Positions 22,640-30,431 of a stretch of 58,104 nt of DNA are shown piece by piece. Numbering within the stretch: position 1 is the stretch's first letter; every line of letters starts with the position of its first letter. The notes beneath the pieces were generated by a model that was given only the letters and a program-made list of their open reading frames with translations, was not told where the DNA came from and did not search any database. The stretch comes from CAYMKL01 sp964390805 (GTDB lineage Bacteria > Chloroflexota > Anaerolineae > VGOG01), in assembly GCA_964390805.1 (NCBI GenBank), contig CAYMKL010000028.1, forward strand, positions 1-58,104, written 5' to 3'. Both the position numbers and the translations under genes were made by a program.

Positions 22640-24096
22640 CTTGTGCCCTCCAACCACTCTTCTAATGTGGTATGCTTAATGATGTGCTGGCCGCCCAGGA
22701 CTTCCTGTCGGATCTCGCCCAAGGCGCCATATCTCTCGGCGAAGACGTCGTGCTTGTGGATGCCCTCGAAGTTCACCTGTTTGGCCAACACAAAGGCCTC
22801 ATCGGGCAGATCAGGATACACGTCCACCACGTTGTAGAGCATCTCCCGCACCACGTCTTCCACAAACATGGGGTTTCGGTGAGCTTTGTTGACCACGAAG
22901 AGCTCGTCCTCGCGTTTTAACAGATTGTAGGTTTCGGAGCTCATTGAGGCCTCCACGATCTCCACCAATTCCTCGCCCCGAACCCGCTCCTCCGCGCCGA
23001 TGAGCAGGGTGCCGCGCCCACGTTGGTTATGAGAAGCCAGGGGAATGGCCGATACAGCTCTCTCCGACTCCTCCTCGGAGAAGCCCTCCTCCAACAATCT
23101 CTCCTTGGAGTAGTTCCTGACCATGTCCTGAGCGCAGGGGCAGGCCAGCATGCCCTCAGCCTCTACCCCGATAACACTTCTCACCTGCTCCCCGTTGCAC
23201 ACCGCGATGCTGATGAGAGAGTAGAGCTCCTGGGTCTTTCTGGCTGAGATGGGGGTCACTTTTTCCATGGGATATTTAGCACGAAGGCGCACCTCGGAGC
23301 GGACGGCCCCTTGCCTTTCCACTACCTGGCGGGCGATCCTCTCGGCCAGGGATTCGATGTCCGCTGATTCCTCACCGGTCACCTCGTCCACGACTTCCTC
23401 CAGAACGTCGCTGAAGCGGGACATATGAACCCCCATCTGTTCTGGATGGAGGTCAACAAACAGCTCCAGGTCGGCATAGAAGAGATCGTGGTAGCCGTCG
23501 CTGGCCAGCCGGATGATACGCTGCATGTCCGTGATCCCCACCCGGCTGAGGCTCACGTGCACTGCGGGCTTGCTTTCCTGAACGTCGCGCACGAGAGAGG
23601 CTTGCAGGCTGCGGGTCAGCTTCCTCACCCCGCTGGACTCCACTGTCTGCAACAGTTCGGCGGCGGTGACTTTCAGGATGGGGTGAACTAAGGTGGGGGC
23701 GATCTCGACCAGGGGGACGAGGACGAAGGCGCGCTGGGCCAGACGGGGATGGGGTATGGTGAGCTCAGGCGAATCCAAAACCAGGTCATTGTAGAACAGG
23801 ATGTCAATGTCAATGGGGCGGGGGGCGTTGCGAAAGGCGGGTTGGCGTCCCATGCGCCGCTCGATACGCTTCACGAAGTGGAAAAGCTCCTGGGGGGATA
23901 ACTCCGTGGAAACAAGGCAGACGGCGTTGATGAAGGGCGGTTGATCCAAATAGCCAACTGGCTCCGTCTCGTAGAAGGGGGAGACCTGCTCTACCGAGAC
24001 CCTGGCCTTCATTTGCTGCAGGGCCTGGATGAGATTGTCCTGACGATCTCCCAGATTCGAGCCCAGGCCCAGATAGGCTGTGTTTGAAAAAGGCAT
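22636..24096 (-). CDS. FolK-MptA fusion: HPPK plus GTP cyclohydrolase IV
   Basis: The 486-residue fusion has two domains. Residues 1 to about 160 are 6-hydroxymethyl-7,8-dihydropterin pyrophosphokinase (AYLGLGSNLGDRQDNL, FYETEPVG, RNAPRPIDIDILFYN). Residues from about 185 on are GTP cyclohydrolase MptA/FolE2 (HVSLSRVGITDMQRIIRL, FVDLHPEQMGVHMSRFSDV, GMLACPCAQDMV). MptA opens GTP to a dihydroneopterin cyclic phosphate, and HPPK activates the hydroxymethyl pterin for coupling, so two non-adjacent steps of H4MPT synthesis are on one chain. I chose the ATG at 24096 because GGAGGA lies just before it; an ATG at 24108 overlaps that box. Confidence 0.85.
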   Translation of the reverse strand: MPFSNTAYLGLGSNLGDRQDNLIQALQQMKARVSVEQVSPFYETEPVGYLDQPPFINAVCLVSTELSPQELFHFVKRIERRMGRQPAFRNAPRPIDIDILFYNDLVLDSPELTIPHPRLAQRAFVLVPLVEIAPTLVHPILKVTAAELLQTVESSGVRKLTRSLQASLVRDVQESKPAVHVSLSRVGITDMQRIIRLASDGYHDLFYADLELFVDLHPEQMGVHMSRFSDVLEEVVDEVTGEESADIESLAERIARQVVERQGAVRSEVRLRAKYPMEKVTPISARKTQELYSLISIAVCNGEQVRSVIGVEAEGMLACPCAQDMVRNYSKERLLEEGFSEEESERAVSAIPLASHNQRGRGTLLIGAEERVRGEELVEIVEASMSSETYNLLKREDELFVVNKAHRNPMFVEDVVREMLYNVVDVYPDLPDEAFVLAKQVNFEGIHKHDVFAERYGALGEIRQEVLGGQHIIKHTTLEEWLEGTR

Positions 24097-24114
24097 TCTT
24101 CCTCCCATGTTAAT

Positions 24115-24128
24115 CGTTTACGTAAACG
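24115..24128. promoter_or_regulatory. LacI-type operator 1
   Basis: CGTTTACGTAAACG is a perfect 14-bp palindrome, followed by a partial repeat (CGTTTACGTAA). It lies about 20 bp from the folK-mptA start, so repressor binding should block that gene. The central CG of the palindrome is typical of LacI-family sites. Confidence 0.75.
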
Positions 24129-24201
24129 TTTACGTAATTATAAGACAAAAGAATAGAGATGTCAAATTTGACTTTTACAGCCTTTTGTACTATATTTTCG
24201 T

Positions 24202-24223
24202 TAAACGATTACGTAATCGTTTA
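24202..24223. promoter_or_regulatory. LacI-type operator 2
   Basis: A 22-bp perfect palindrome centred on AAACGATTACGTAATCGTTT. It lies about 25 bp before the lacI-type gene and shares the ACGT core with operator 1, so the regulator probably controls both divergent units and itself. Confidence 0.8.
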
Positions 24224-24246
24224 CGAAACATTATCTAAAACTGGAG

Positions 24247-25245
24247 GTGGTCGAAATAGCTACCCTCAAAGATGTGGCCAAAAGAGCTGGGGTCTCCACC
24301 GCCACCGTATCCCATGTCATCAACGAGACTCGTTTTGTGAGCGATGAGCTCAAGGCGAGGGTTCATCAGGCAATGGAGGAGCTCAACTACCACCCCAATG
24401 CCATCGCCAGGAGCCTGCGGCGCAGTAAAACCCATAACATCGGCATGATCGTGCCCGACATCTCCTACCCCTTCCTGGCCGAGGTAGCCAGAGGGGTAGA
24501 GAACGCCGGCTTCGAGCTCGGCTACAACGTCATTCTCTGCGACTCCGACGGCGACCTGGAGATGGAGGCCAATTACATAGAGCTCCTCCGAGAGAAGAAG
24601 GTAGACGGCATCGTCTTCGTTGCCACCGGCGAGAGCTCAAGCCACGTCCAGGCCCTCGTCGAGCAAGGCATGCCCGTCGTCATCTGTGATAGGGAGCTTC
24701 CTGGAGTGGAGGTGGATACGGTCATCGCCGACAACGTGGGGAGCGGCTACCAGGCCACCGAACACCTTATCGGGCTGGGACACAGCCGCATAGGATGTAT
24801 CGCTGGACCACAGACGCTGGAAATCAGCAACAAGCGGGCGAGGGGGTGCAAAGGGGCCCTGGAGCAACATAGCATCCCCTGGCGAGAGGAATGGATAACG
24901 CGGGGAGATTTCCGCTCCAGGGGCGGCTACGAGGCGATGAGGGAACTCCTGGCCCTCGACGAACCACCTACTGCCGTCTTTGCCTGTAACGACCTGATGG
25001 CCATCGGGGCGATCTGCGCCGCCAGTCAGAAGAAGCTGAGAATACCCCAGGATATTGCTATCATTGGCTGCGACGACATCGCCTCCGCTTCCTTCACCAA
25101 TCCCAGCCTGACCACTGTGGCCCAGCCCAAGCACGAGATGGGGGCTGCCGCCGTCGAGATGCTGGTGGAGAGGATCAGGGACAAGAGCAAGCCCACCACA
25201 AGACGACTCCTGCCAACCGAGCTGGTGCTCCGCGATTCGTGCTAA
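24247..25245 (+). CDS. LacI-family transcriptional regulator of the cofactor region
   Basis: The 332-residue protein has an N-terminal LacI helix-turn-helix (TLKDVAKRAGVSTATVSHVI) and hinge, then a periplasmic-binding-like effector domain (NIGMIVPDISYPFLAEVARG; AVFACNDLMAIGA; IIGCDDIASASFTNPSLTTV). The annotated GTG start at 24247 is part of the GGAGGTG box; an ATA at 24256, 8 nt after GGAGG, would give the usual MATLKDVA start. Adjacent operators indicate autoregulation and control of the divergent folK-mptA unit and of the downstream transporter and mptG genes. The effector could be a pterin or sugar, unknown. Confidence 0.8.
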   Translation: MVEIATLKDVAKRAGVSTATVSHVINETRFVSDELKARVHQAMEELNYHPNAIARSLRRSKTHNIGMIVPDISYPFLAEVARGVENAGFELGYNVILCDSDGDLEMEANYIELLREKKVDGIVFVATGESSSHVQALVEQGMPVVICDRELPGVEVDTVIADNVGSGYQATEHLIGLGHSRIGCIAGPQTLEISNKRARGCKGALEQHSIPWREEWITRGDFRSRGGYEAMRELLALDEPPTAVFACNDLMAIGAICAASQKKLRIPQDIAIIGCDDIASASFTNPSLTTVAQPKHEMGAAAVEMLVERIRDKSKPTTRRLLPTELVLRDSC

Positions 25246-25318
25246 AGATCGCTGATCTGGAGATTCCCAACGATGGGCATCCTGGGAAAATACGCTAGAC
25301 ATCAGGAGGAAACAAAAA

Positions 25319-26911
25319 ATGAAACTCACTAAGGTAGTCAGTTTGGCAATGATAACAGTTGTACTAGTCTTGACATTGGCAGGCTGTAGCCCAGCACCTG
25401 CTGCCAAGGGCGGCAAACTGGTTTACGGCCTCACTTTGCCCCCCTCGGGCATTGACCCTCATGTTAATGCCTCCTCGGAGCTAGGCATCCCCCTGACCAG
25501 CGTCTACGACACCCTGGTGTGGCAAGACCTGGACGGCGAATTCGTGCCCGGCCTGGCCGAGTCCTGGGAGGTCTCCGACGACGGCTTGACCTACACCTTT
25601 CACCTGCGTCAAGACGTAAAATTCCACGACGGCACCCCCTTCAACGCCCAGGCGGTGAAGTTCAACTTAGAGCGCATTGTTGACCCCCAGACCAAGTCGC
25701 AGAAGGCCGTCTTCATGCTGGGGCCTTACGACCACGCCGAAGTGGTGGACGATCATACCGTCGAGGTCCATCTCAAGGAGCCCTTCGCCTCGCTGCTGGA
25801 CTCCCTCAGCCAGGTCTATCTGGGAATGGCCTCCCCTGCTGCGGTAGAGAAGTGGGGCATTGACTACCAAATGCATCAGGTAGGAACTGGGCCTTTCATG
25901 TTCAAAGAATACATCCCCAAGGACCGCCTGACCCTGACGCGCAACCCCGATTACAACTGGGCACCCGCTATTTGTAGCCACCAGGGGCCAGCCTATCTGG
26001 AGGAAATCGAGTTTCGTTTCTTCGTGGAGCCGGCCACCCGTGCCCTGGCCCTGGAATCAGGTGAGGCTCAGGTCATGGGCGAGATTCCACCCCAGGATGC
26101 CCAACGTCTGTCCGATGACCCTGACTTTGAGTTGATCCCAGTAGCCTTGCCTGGCACATCTCTACAGATGTTCCTGAACACGGAGCGGCCTCCCACCGAC
26201 TACCTCAGAGTCCGCCAGGCCCTGATCTACGCTACTGATCGAGAAGCCATCGCGGCCGCCATCTTCAAGAACCTCTCGCCAGTGGCCCATGGCCCCTTGA
26301 ACGCTGTCACGATAGGCTACGACGAAGAAGTAGCCGGGCTTTACAACCACAACCCCGAGCTGGCGAAGGACCTTTTGAAAGAGGCCGGTTGGGTTGATGC
26401 GGACAGCGATGGCGTTCTGGAGAAGGACGGTCAGCCACTGATGCTAGAAGCCTACCTCATGGGCTGGGGATTCATGCCTGAGGTGGCTCAACTCTTGCAG
26501 GCTCAGTTCAAAGCCGTGGGAGTCGAGATGCAGAGCCAGGTGGTCGCCTACCCTGCCGCACTGGAGGCGGCCCGCGAAGGGAAGCACAATCTCATTCCCT
26601 TCAGCCTCTCCAGCAGCGATCCGGACATCCTGCGCACCTTCTTCCACTCCGACGGCGGTTTCAACTGGGCCAAAGTTCGAGACCCCAGCCTGGATGACTT
26701 GCTGGAGGAAGGAGCTCGCACCCTCGCCCCTGAGAAGCGCGAGGAGCTATACGCTGAGGCCCAACAAATCATCATGGCCCAGGCCCTGATCATTCCCATT
26801 CGCGACTACGTCAACCTGAACGCTGCCAGCGTTCAGGTAAGGGGACTGCGCTATGATGTGCGTGGTTGGTTTCCGTGGCTGTATGATGTACAGCTAGCAG
26901 AGAGCAAGTAA
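25319..26911 (+). CDS. ABC transporter solute-binding lipoprotein (family 5, peptide/nickel type)
   Basis: The 530-residue lipoprotein has a signal peptide ending at LTLAGCSP (lipobox Cys23) and a family-5 solute-binding fold: PSGIDPHVNASSELGIPL, then FVPGLAESWEVSDDGLTYTF, then LRQDVKFHDGTPFNAQAVKF. Family members bind peptides, nickel chelates, sugars or other solutes. AGGAGG precedes the ATG. It follows the LacI gene by 73 bp and is followed by two permease genes. No ATPase gene is present, so transport needs ATPases from elsewhere. Confidence 0.85.
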   Translation: MKLTKVVSLAMITVVLVLTLAGCSPAPAAKGGKLVYGLTLPPSGIDPHVNASSELGIPLTSVYDTLVWQDLDGEFVPGLAESWEVSDDGLTYTFHLRQDVKFHDGTPFNAQAVKFNLERIVDPQTKSQKAVFMLGPYDHAEVVDDHTVEVHLKEPFASLLDSLSQVYLGMASPAAVEKWGIDYQMHQVGTGPFMFKEYIPKDRLTLTRNPDYNWAPAICSHQGPAYLEEIEFRFFVEPATRALALESGEAQVMGEIPPQDAQRLSDDPDFELIPVALPGTSLQMFLNTERPPTDYLRVRQALIYATDREAIAAAIFKNLSPVAHGPLNAVTIGYDEEVAGLYNHNPELAKDLLKEAGWVDADSDGVLEKDGQPLMLEAYLMGWGFMPEVAQLLQAQFKAVGVEMQSQVVAYPAALEAAREGKHNLIPFSLSSSDPDILRTFFHSDGGFNWAKVRDPSLDDLLEEGARTLAPEKREELYAEAQQIIMAQALIIPIRDYVNLNAASVQVRGLRYDVRGWFPWLYDVQLAESK

Positions 26912-26919
26912 AACTGGCA

Positions 26920-27843
26920 ATGCTTCAATACGTCGGAAGGCGCTTGATCACCTCCATCCCGGTGTTGTGGGGTGTAGCGACCCTGGTGTTCTTCATGATG
27001 CACCTCCTGCCAGGCGACCCGGCCGAGCTGATGCTGGCCGAATCAGGAGGATCCTCCCAGTCCATCGCTCAACTGCGCCATCAACTGGGCCTCGATGACT
27101 CCCTCTACGTTCAGTATGGTCGCTTCCTGGCCAACGCCCTGCGCGGGGATCTGGGGCGCTCCATTTTCACTAATCGCCCCGTCACCCAGAGCATCATAGA
27201 GCAGTTGCCCCACACGGTCCAACTGGCGATGGCGGCGATGCTGGTGGCTCTCACCATGGGCACTGCCCTGGGAATCGCCGCTGCCCTGAACCGAAACACC
27301 TGGGTGGATAGCCTGTGCGTGACCATCGCGGTGGCCGGCGCCTCCATGCCCATCTTCTGGTCGGGAGTCCTGCTCATTTTGCTTTTCAGTTCGCTGCTAC
27401 ACTGGCTGCCCGCCACGGGACAGGGCAGCCTGAAACACCTGGCCATGCCCGCCATCGTGCTGGGGTTAGCCTCTTCGGGATCCATTGCCCGCCTGGTACG
27501 ATCCTCCATGCTGGAAGTGTTGGGGCAGGAATACATCACCACCGCCCGCTCCAAGGGCCTGAGTGAGCGTCTGGTGGTGTCCCGCCACGCTCTCAAGAAT
27601 GTCTTCATACCAGTCATCACTGTCACGGGCTTGCAGTTCGGCTACTTGCTGGGCGGCACGGTGGTCACTGAGACCATCTTCTCCCGCCAGGGGCTCGGTC
27701 GGCTGGTGGTTGATGCCATCCTCTGGAAGGACTTCCCGATCGTTCAAGGTACAGTTCTCTTAGCTGCGGCCGTCTACACCCTGGTCAACTTGCTGATAGA
27801 CGTCTCGTATGCCGTTATTGATCCCCGCATCCGCTATGACTAG
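26920..27843 (+). CDS. ABC transporter permease (DppB/OppB-like)
   Basis: The 307-residue protein has six hydrophobic segments and the DppB-type pattern: LQYVGRRLITSIPVLWGVATLVFF at the N-terminus, then LDDSLYVQYGRFLANALRGDLGRS. The cytoplasmic EAA-type loop (EYITTARSKGLSERLVVSRHALKN) contacts the ATPase. It forms the first half of the importer pore and starts 9 bp after the binding-protein gene. Confidence 0.88.
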   Translation: MLQYVGRRLITSIPVLWGVATLVFFMMHLLPGDPAELMLAESGGSSQSIAQLRHQLGLDDSLYVQYGRFLANALRGDLGRSIFTNRPVTQSIIEQLPHTVQLAMAAMLVALTMGTALGIAAALNRNTWVDSLCVTIAVAGASMPIFWSGVLLILLFSSLLHWLPATGQGSLKHLAMPAIVLGLASSGSIARLVRSSMLEVLGQEYITTARSKGLSERLVVSRHALKNVFIPVITVTGLQFGYLLGGTVVTETIFSRQGLGRLVVDAILWKDFPIVQGTVLLAAAVYTLVNLLIDVSYAVIDPRIRYD

Positions 27844-27859
27844 CGATGAGAAAGCCTCC

Positions 27860-27955
27860 AGACCTCCGAGGTTTTGACGGTAGACTCGGACACATCGTGG
27901 CAGAAGGGCTGATTGGAAGCCGCAAACGAGCATGATCAGGAAACCTCGGAGGTCT
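27860..27955. repeat. Inverted repeat pair, AGACCTCCGAGGTTT
   Basis: AGACCTCCGAGGTTT at 27860-27874 and its exact complement at 27941-27955 enclose 66 bp between the two permease genes. Each arm is itself nearly palindromic. It is the only sizeable gap in this operon and may modulate permease ratio, or be another dispersed repeat. Confidence 0.65.
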
Positions 27956-27964
27956 TGTGATTCA

Positions 27965-28852
27965 ATGACCAAACGCCGCTTTCCCATTCCAACTCGAAAA
28001 ACGATACCAAGAAGGGAAACCCCTCCTCTAGTCACTCGACGGCAATTACGGCGCAACAAAGGGGCTATGCTGTCCCTTGCTTTCATGGCGATGCTGACAG
28101 CCACAGCCGTCTTAGCGCCTGTCCTCGCCCCTTACGATCCGTTGGCCGTAGCCGTGGAGGAGCAATTGCTGCCGCCGAGCAGCCAACACTGGGCCGGGAC
28201 AGACCTCTTTGGCCGAGACATCTTCAGCCGTCTTCTCTTCGGCGCACGGGTCTCGCTGATGGTGGGGGTGGTAGCGGTAGCCATCGCCTCTATCCCCGGC
28301 CTCATCCTGGGCTTGATGGCCGGCTACTACGGACGCTGGATAGATGACCTCATCATGCGCGTCATGGACATGATGCTGGCCTTCCCCGGCATCCTCCTGG
28401 CCCTGAGCATCGTGGCCTTGCTGGGACCTGGCTTGCCCAACGCCATGATCGCCGTGGGCATCGCCGGCATTCCCAGCTACACCCGACTGGTGCGCGGCTC
28501 TGTCCTGGTCACCAGGAGAAAGCAATTCGTGAGGGCGGCCCGCGCCGTTGGCTGCCGTAGCGGGCGGATTGTTTTCCGCCACATCCTGCCCAACATCTTC
28601 GCCCCGGTCCTCGTCCTGGCCACCCTGGACGTGGCCTGGGCGATCCTGAACGCTTCTTCTTTGAGTTTTCTGGGTTTGGGCGCTCAGCCGCCAGCGCCAG
28701 AATGGGGAGCCATGCTCAGCGAGGGACGGGGGTACCTGCGCCAGGCGCCCTGGATCACGACCGCGCCGGGCCTGGCCATCATGCTCACCGTCCTCTCGGT
28801 CAACCTGCTTGGGGATGGCCTGCGAGATGCTCTGGACCCCCGACCATCATGA
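27965..28852 (+). CDS. ABC transporter permease (DppC/OppC-like)
   Basis: The 295-residue protein has an N-terminal cytoplasmic tail, a transmembrane segment, and the DppC-type GTDLFGRDIFSRLLFGARVSL motif. The EAA-like loop is KQFVRAARAVGCRSGRIVFRHILPN, split here by position. I chose the ATG at 27965; an earlier in-frame ATG at 27932 would make the first residues out of the inverted repeat. The stop overlaps the DUF447 start (ATGA), which links the importer to cofactor genes. Confidence 0.85.
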   Translation: MTKRRFPIPTRKTIPRRETPPLVTRRQLRRNKGAMLSLAFMAMLTATAVLAPVLAPYDPLAVAVEEQLLPPSSQHWAGTDLFGRDIFSRLLFGARVSLMVGVVAVAIASIPGLILGLMAGYYGRWIDDLIMRVMDMMLAFPGILLALSIVALLGPGLPNAMIAVGIAGIPSYTRLVRGSVLVTRRKQFVRAARAVGCRSGRIVFRHILPNIFAPVLVLATLDVAWAILNASSLSFLGLGAQPPAPEWGAMLSEGRGYLRQAPWITTAPGLAIMLTVLSVNLLGDGLRDALDPRPS

Positions 28853-29436
28853 TTATCGAAGTCATCTTCTCCACACTGGACGAAAACGGACGGCCCAATT
28901 TTGCACCGATGGGGGTGACTTGGGGCAAAGATGAGCTCATCGTCCACCCCTTCCGCAATACAGATACCTACCGCAACCTGACGACGACCGGCTGTGGCGT
29001 GGCCAACGTTACGGACAACGTTCTGCTCTTTGCCCAAAGCGCTTTGTCCGATCCGATATTTCCCCATTTTGATGCCCGCCACGTACGATCCATCGTCCTG
29101 GAGGATGTTTGCTATTGGCGCGAGGCCATTGTCACCGAGGTCGGCAGAGGCGATATGCGGGCCCGTCCTGAGCCTGGCCGAAGGGCCGAAATTCGTTGTC
29201 GGGTTGTGGGGCAGGGGTGGCGGCGCGACTTTCTGGGCTTCAACCGGGCCAAGAACGCCGTGATCGAAGCTGCAATCGTCGCCACCCGTTTGCATTTGCA
29301 CGACCAGGCAGAGGTGCAGGCCGCCTTCCGCAGATACCAGGAGATGGTGGACAAGACAGGAGGGACTCAAGAAAGGGAGGCCATGCAGTACTTGTGTGAT
29401 TACGTGAGGAGGTGGCCCGTTGCGCGTGCGCGTTGA
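28849..29436 (+). CDS. DUF447 family flavin-reductase-like protein
   Basis: The 195-residue protein resembles DUF447, a split-barrel FMN-binding-like family from archaea and H4MPT-containing bacteria: STLDENGRPNFAPMGVTW, HPFRNTDTYRNL, GCGVANVTDNVLLFAQSAL. The start overlaps the permease stop. A repeat encoding RARPEPGRRAEIRC is inserted near residue 105. It overlaps the mptG gene by 17 bp. It may act on a flavin or pterin intermediate; function is not known. Confidence 0.65.
   Translation: MIIEVIFSTLDENGRPNFAPMGVTWGKDELIVHPFRNTDTYRNLTTTGCGVANVTDNVLLFAQSALSDPIFPHFDARHVRSIVLEDVCYWREAIVTEVGRGDMRARPEPGRRAEIRCRVVGQGWRRDFLGFNRAKNAVIEAAIVATRLHLHDQAEVQAAFRRYQEMVDKTGGTQEREAMQYLCDYVRRWPVARAR
29164..29192. 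repeat. In-frame GACAAGCTCAGG-family repeat in the DUF447 gene
   Basis: CGTCCTGAGCCTGGCCGAAG followed by GGCCGAA encodes RPEPGRRAE. It keeps the frame. Confidence 0.7.
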
Positions 29437-30418
29437 ATCTTCAGGCAGGTTACACATTGGCCTTATTGATCTGCACGGTGGACTGGGGCGGAAGTTTGGG
29501 AGCATCGGGGTGGCGCTAAAAGAGCCCTCGCTGCTGGTGGAGGCGACGGCAGGCCAGGCGTTGCAAACGGATGAGCTTCTGGTTGAAGGGCTAGAGCAGG
29601 AGCAGACAGAGGTCCTGGCCCGGCGCTTCTTCCAGCAGTATGCCTCTCAGCATCGGCGTCTCTCAGGGAGAGGGGCTCATTTGCGCGTGCCTAAGGCGAT
29701 TCCACACCACGTGGGATTTGGATCCGGGACCCAGCTCGCCCTGGCAGTTGGCCTTGCTTTGACGCGGCTGTACGATCTGGATATCACCGTCGCCGATCTG
29801 GCCAGGACGATGGAGCGCGGCAAGCGTTCCGGCATCGGCATCGGCGCCTTTCAATACGGGGGCCTCATCGTGGATGGGGGTAGCATAGAGAACAGCCATT
29901 GCCAGGAGACCATCCCACCCGTGATTTTCCGGCACCCCTTTCCAGAAGACTGGTTCTTCGTGGTGGCTACGCCTCAGGTGGAGGCCGGCTTAAGTGGTGA
30001 AGCAGAATTGACCGCTTTTCACGAATTGCCTCTCCCCCCGCCGGAAGCGGTGGGCCACATCTGTCGCATCCTGGTGATGAAGATGCTGCCCTCGCTGGTT
30101 GAGGGGAGAATCAAGCCCTTCGGTGAAGCGATGACTGAGATTGATCAGTTGGTCGGCGATGTCTTCTCTAACGTCCAGGGGGGGCGCTACACCAATATTG
30201 CCAGCAAACAACTGATAGCTTACATACTTGAGCAAGGAGCGTATGGGGCTGGTCAGAGCTCATGGGGGCCTACAGTATACGGGTTGGTCGAGGGGAAAGA
30301 GCAAGCCCAATCCCTGGCCGAGGCGGTGCGCAGTTTTGTCGAAGAGAAAGATAGGGCAACGGTATTCTATACCGTTGCCAGAAACGAAGGCTTTCATATC
30401 AGTATCAGTGCAACATGA
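29420..30418 (+). CDS. mptG: Beta-ribofuranosylaminobenzene 5'-phosphate (beta-RFAP) synthase
   Basis: The 332-residue GHMP-kinase-fold protein is beta-RFAP synthase. It condenses phosphoribosyl pyrophosphate with 4-hydroxybenzoate (or para-aminobenzoate in older schemes), the first committed step of the H4MPT side arm. SGRLHIGLIDLHGGLGRKFGSIG, IPHHVGFGSGTQLALAVG and RGKRSGIGIGAFQYGGLIVDG are diagnostic when split at family positions. It starts with TTG at 29420, with GAGGAGG 7 nt upstream. Presence of MptG is a strong marker that the organism makes an H4MPT-type cofactor. The neighbour downstream is DHPS-like. Confidence 0.85.
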   Translation: MRVRVESSGRLHIGLIDLHGGLGRKFGSIGVALKEPSLLVEATAGQALQTDELLVEGLEQEQTEVLARRFFQQYASQHRRLSGRGAHLRVPKAIPHHVGFGSGTQLALAVGLALTRLYDLDITVADLARTMERGKRSGIGIGAFQYGGLIVDGGSIENSHCQETIPPVIFRHPFPEDWFFVVATPQVEAGLSGEAELTAFHELPLPPPEAVGHICRILVMKMLPSLVEGRIKPFGEAMTEIDQLVGDVFSNVQGGRYTNIASKQLIAYILEQGAYGAGQSSWGPTVYGLVEGKEQAQSLAEAVRSFVEEKDRATVFYTVARNEGFHISISAT

Positions 30419-30431
30419 GGGAGATCATACT

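Noticed and set aside
24247..28852. LacI gene plus ABC importer read as a sugar-use operon
   Set aside because: No glycoside hydrolase or sugar kinase is present, the importer is family 5 and not a carbohydrate type, and the flanking genes are for pterin cofactor synthesis.
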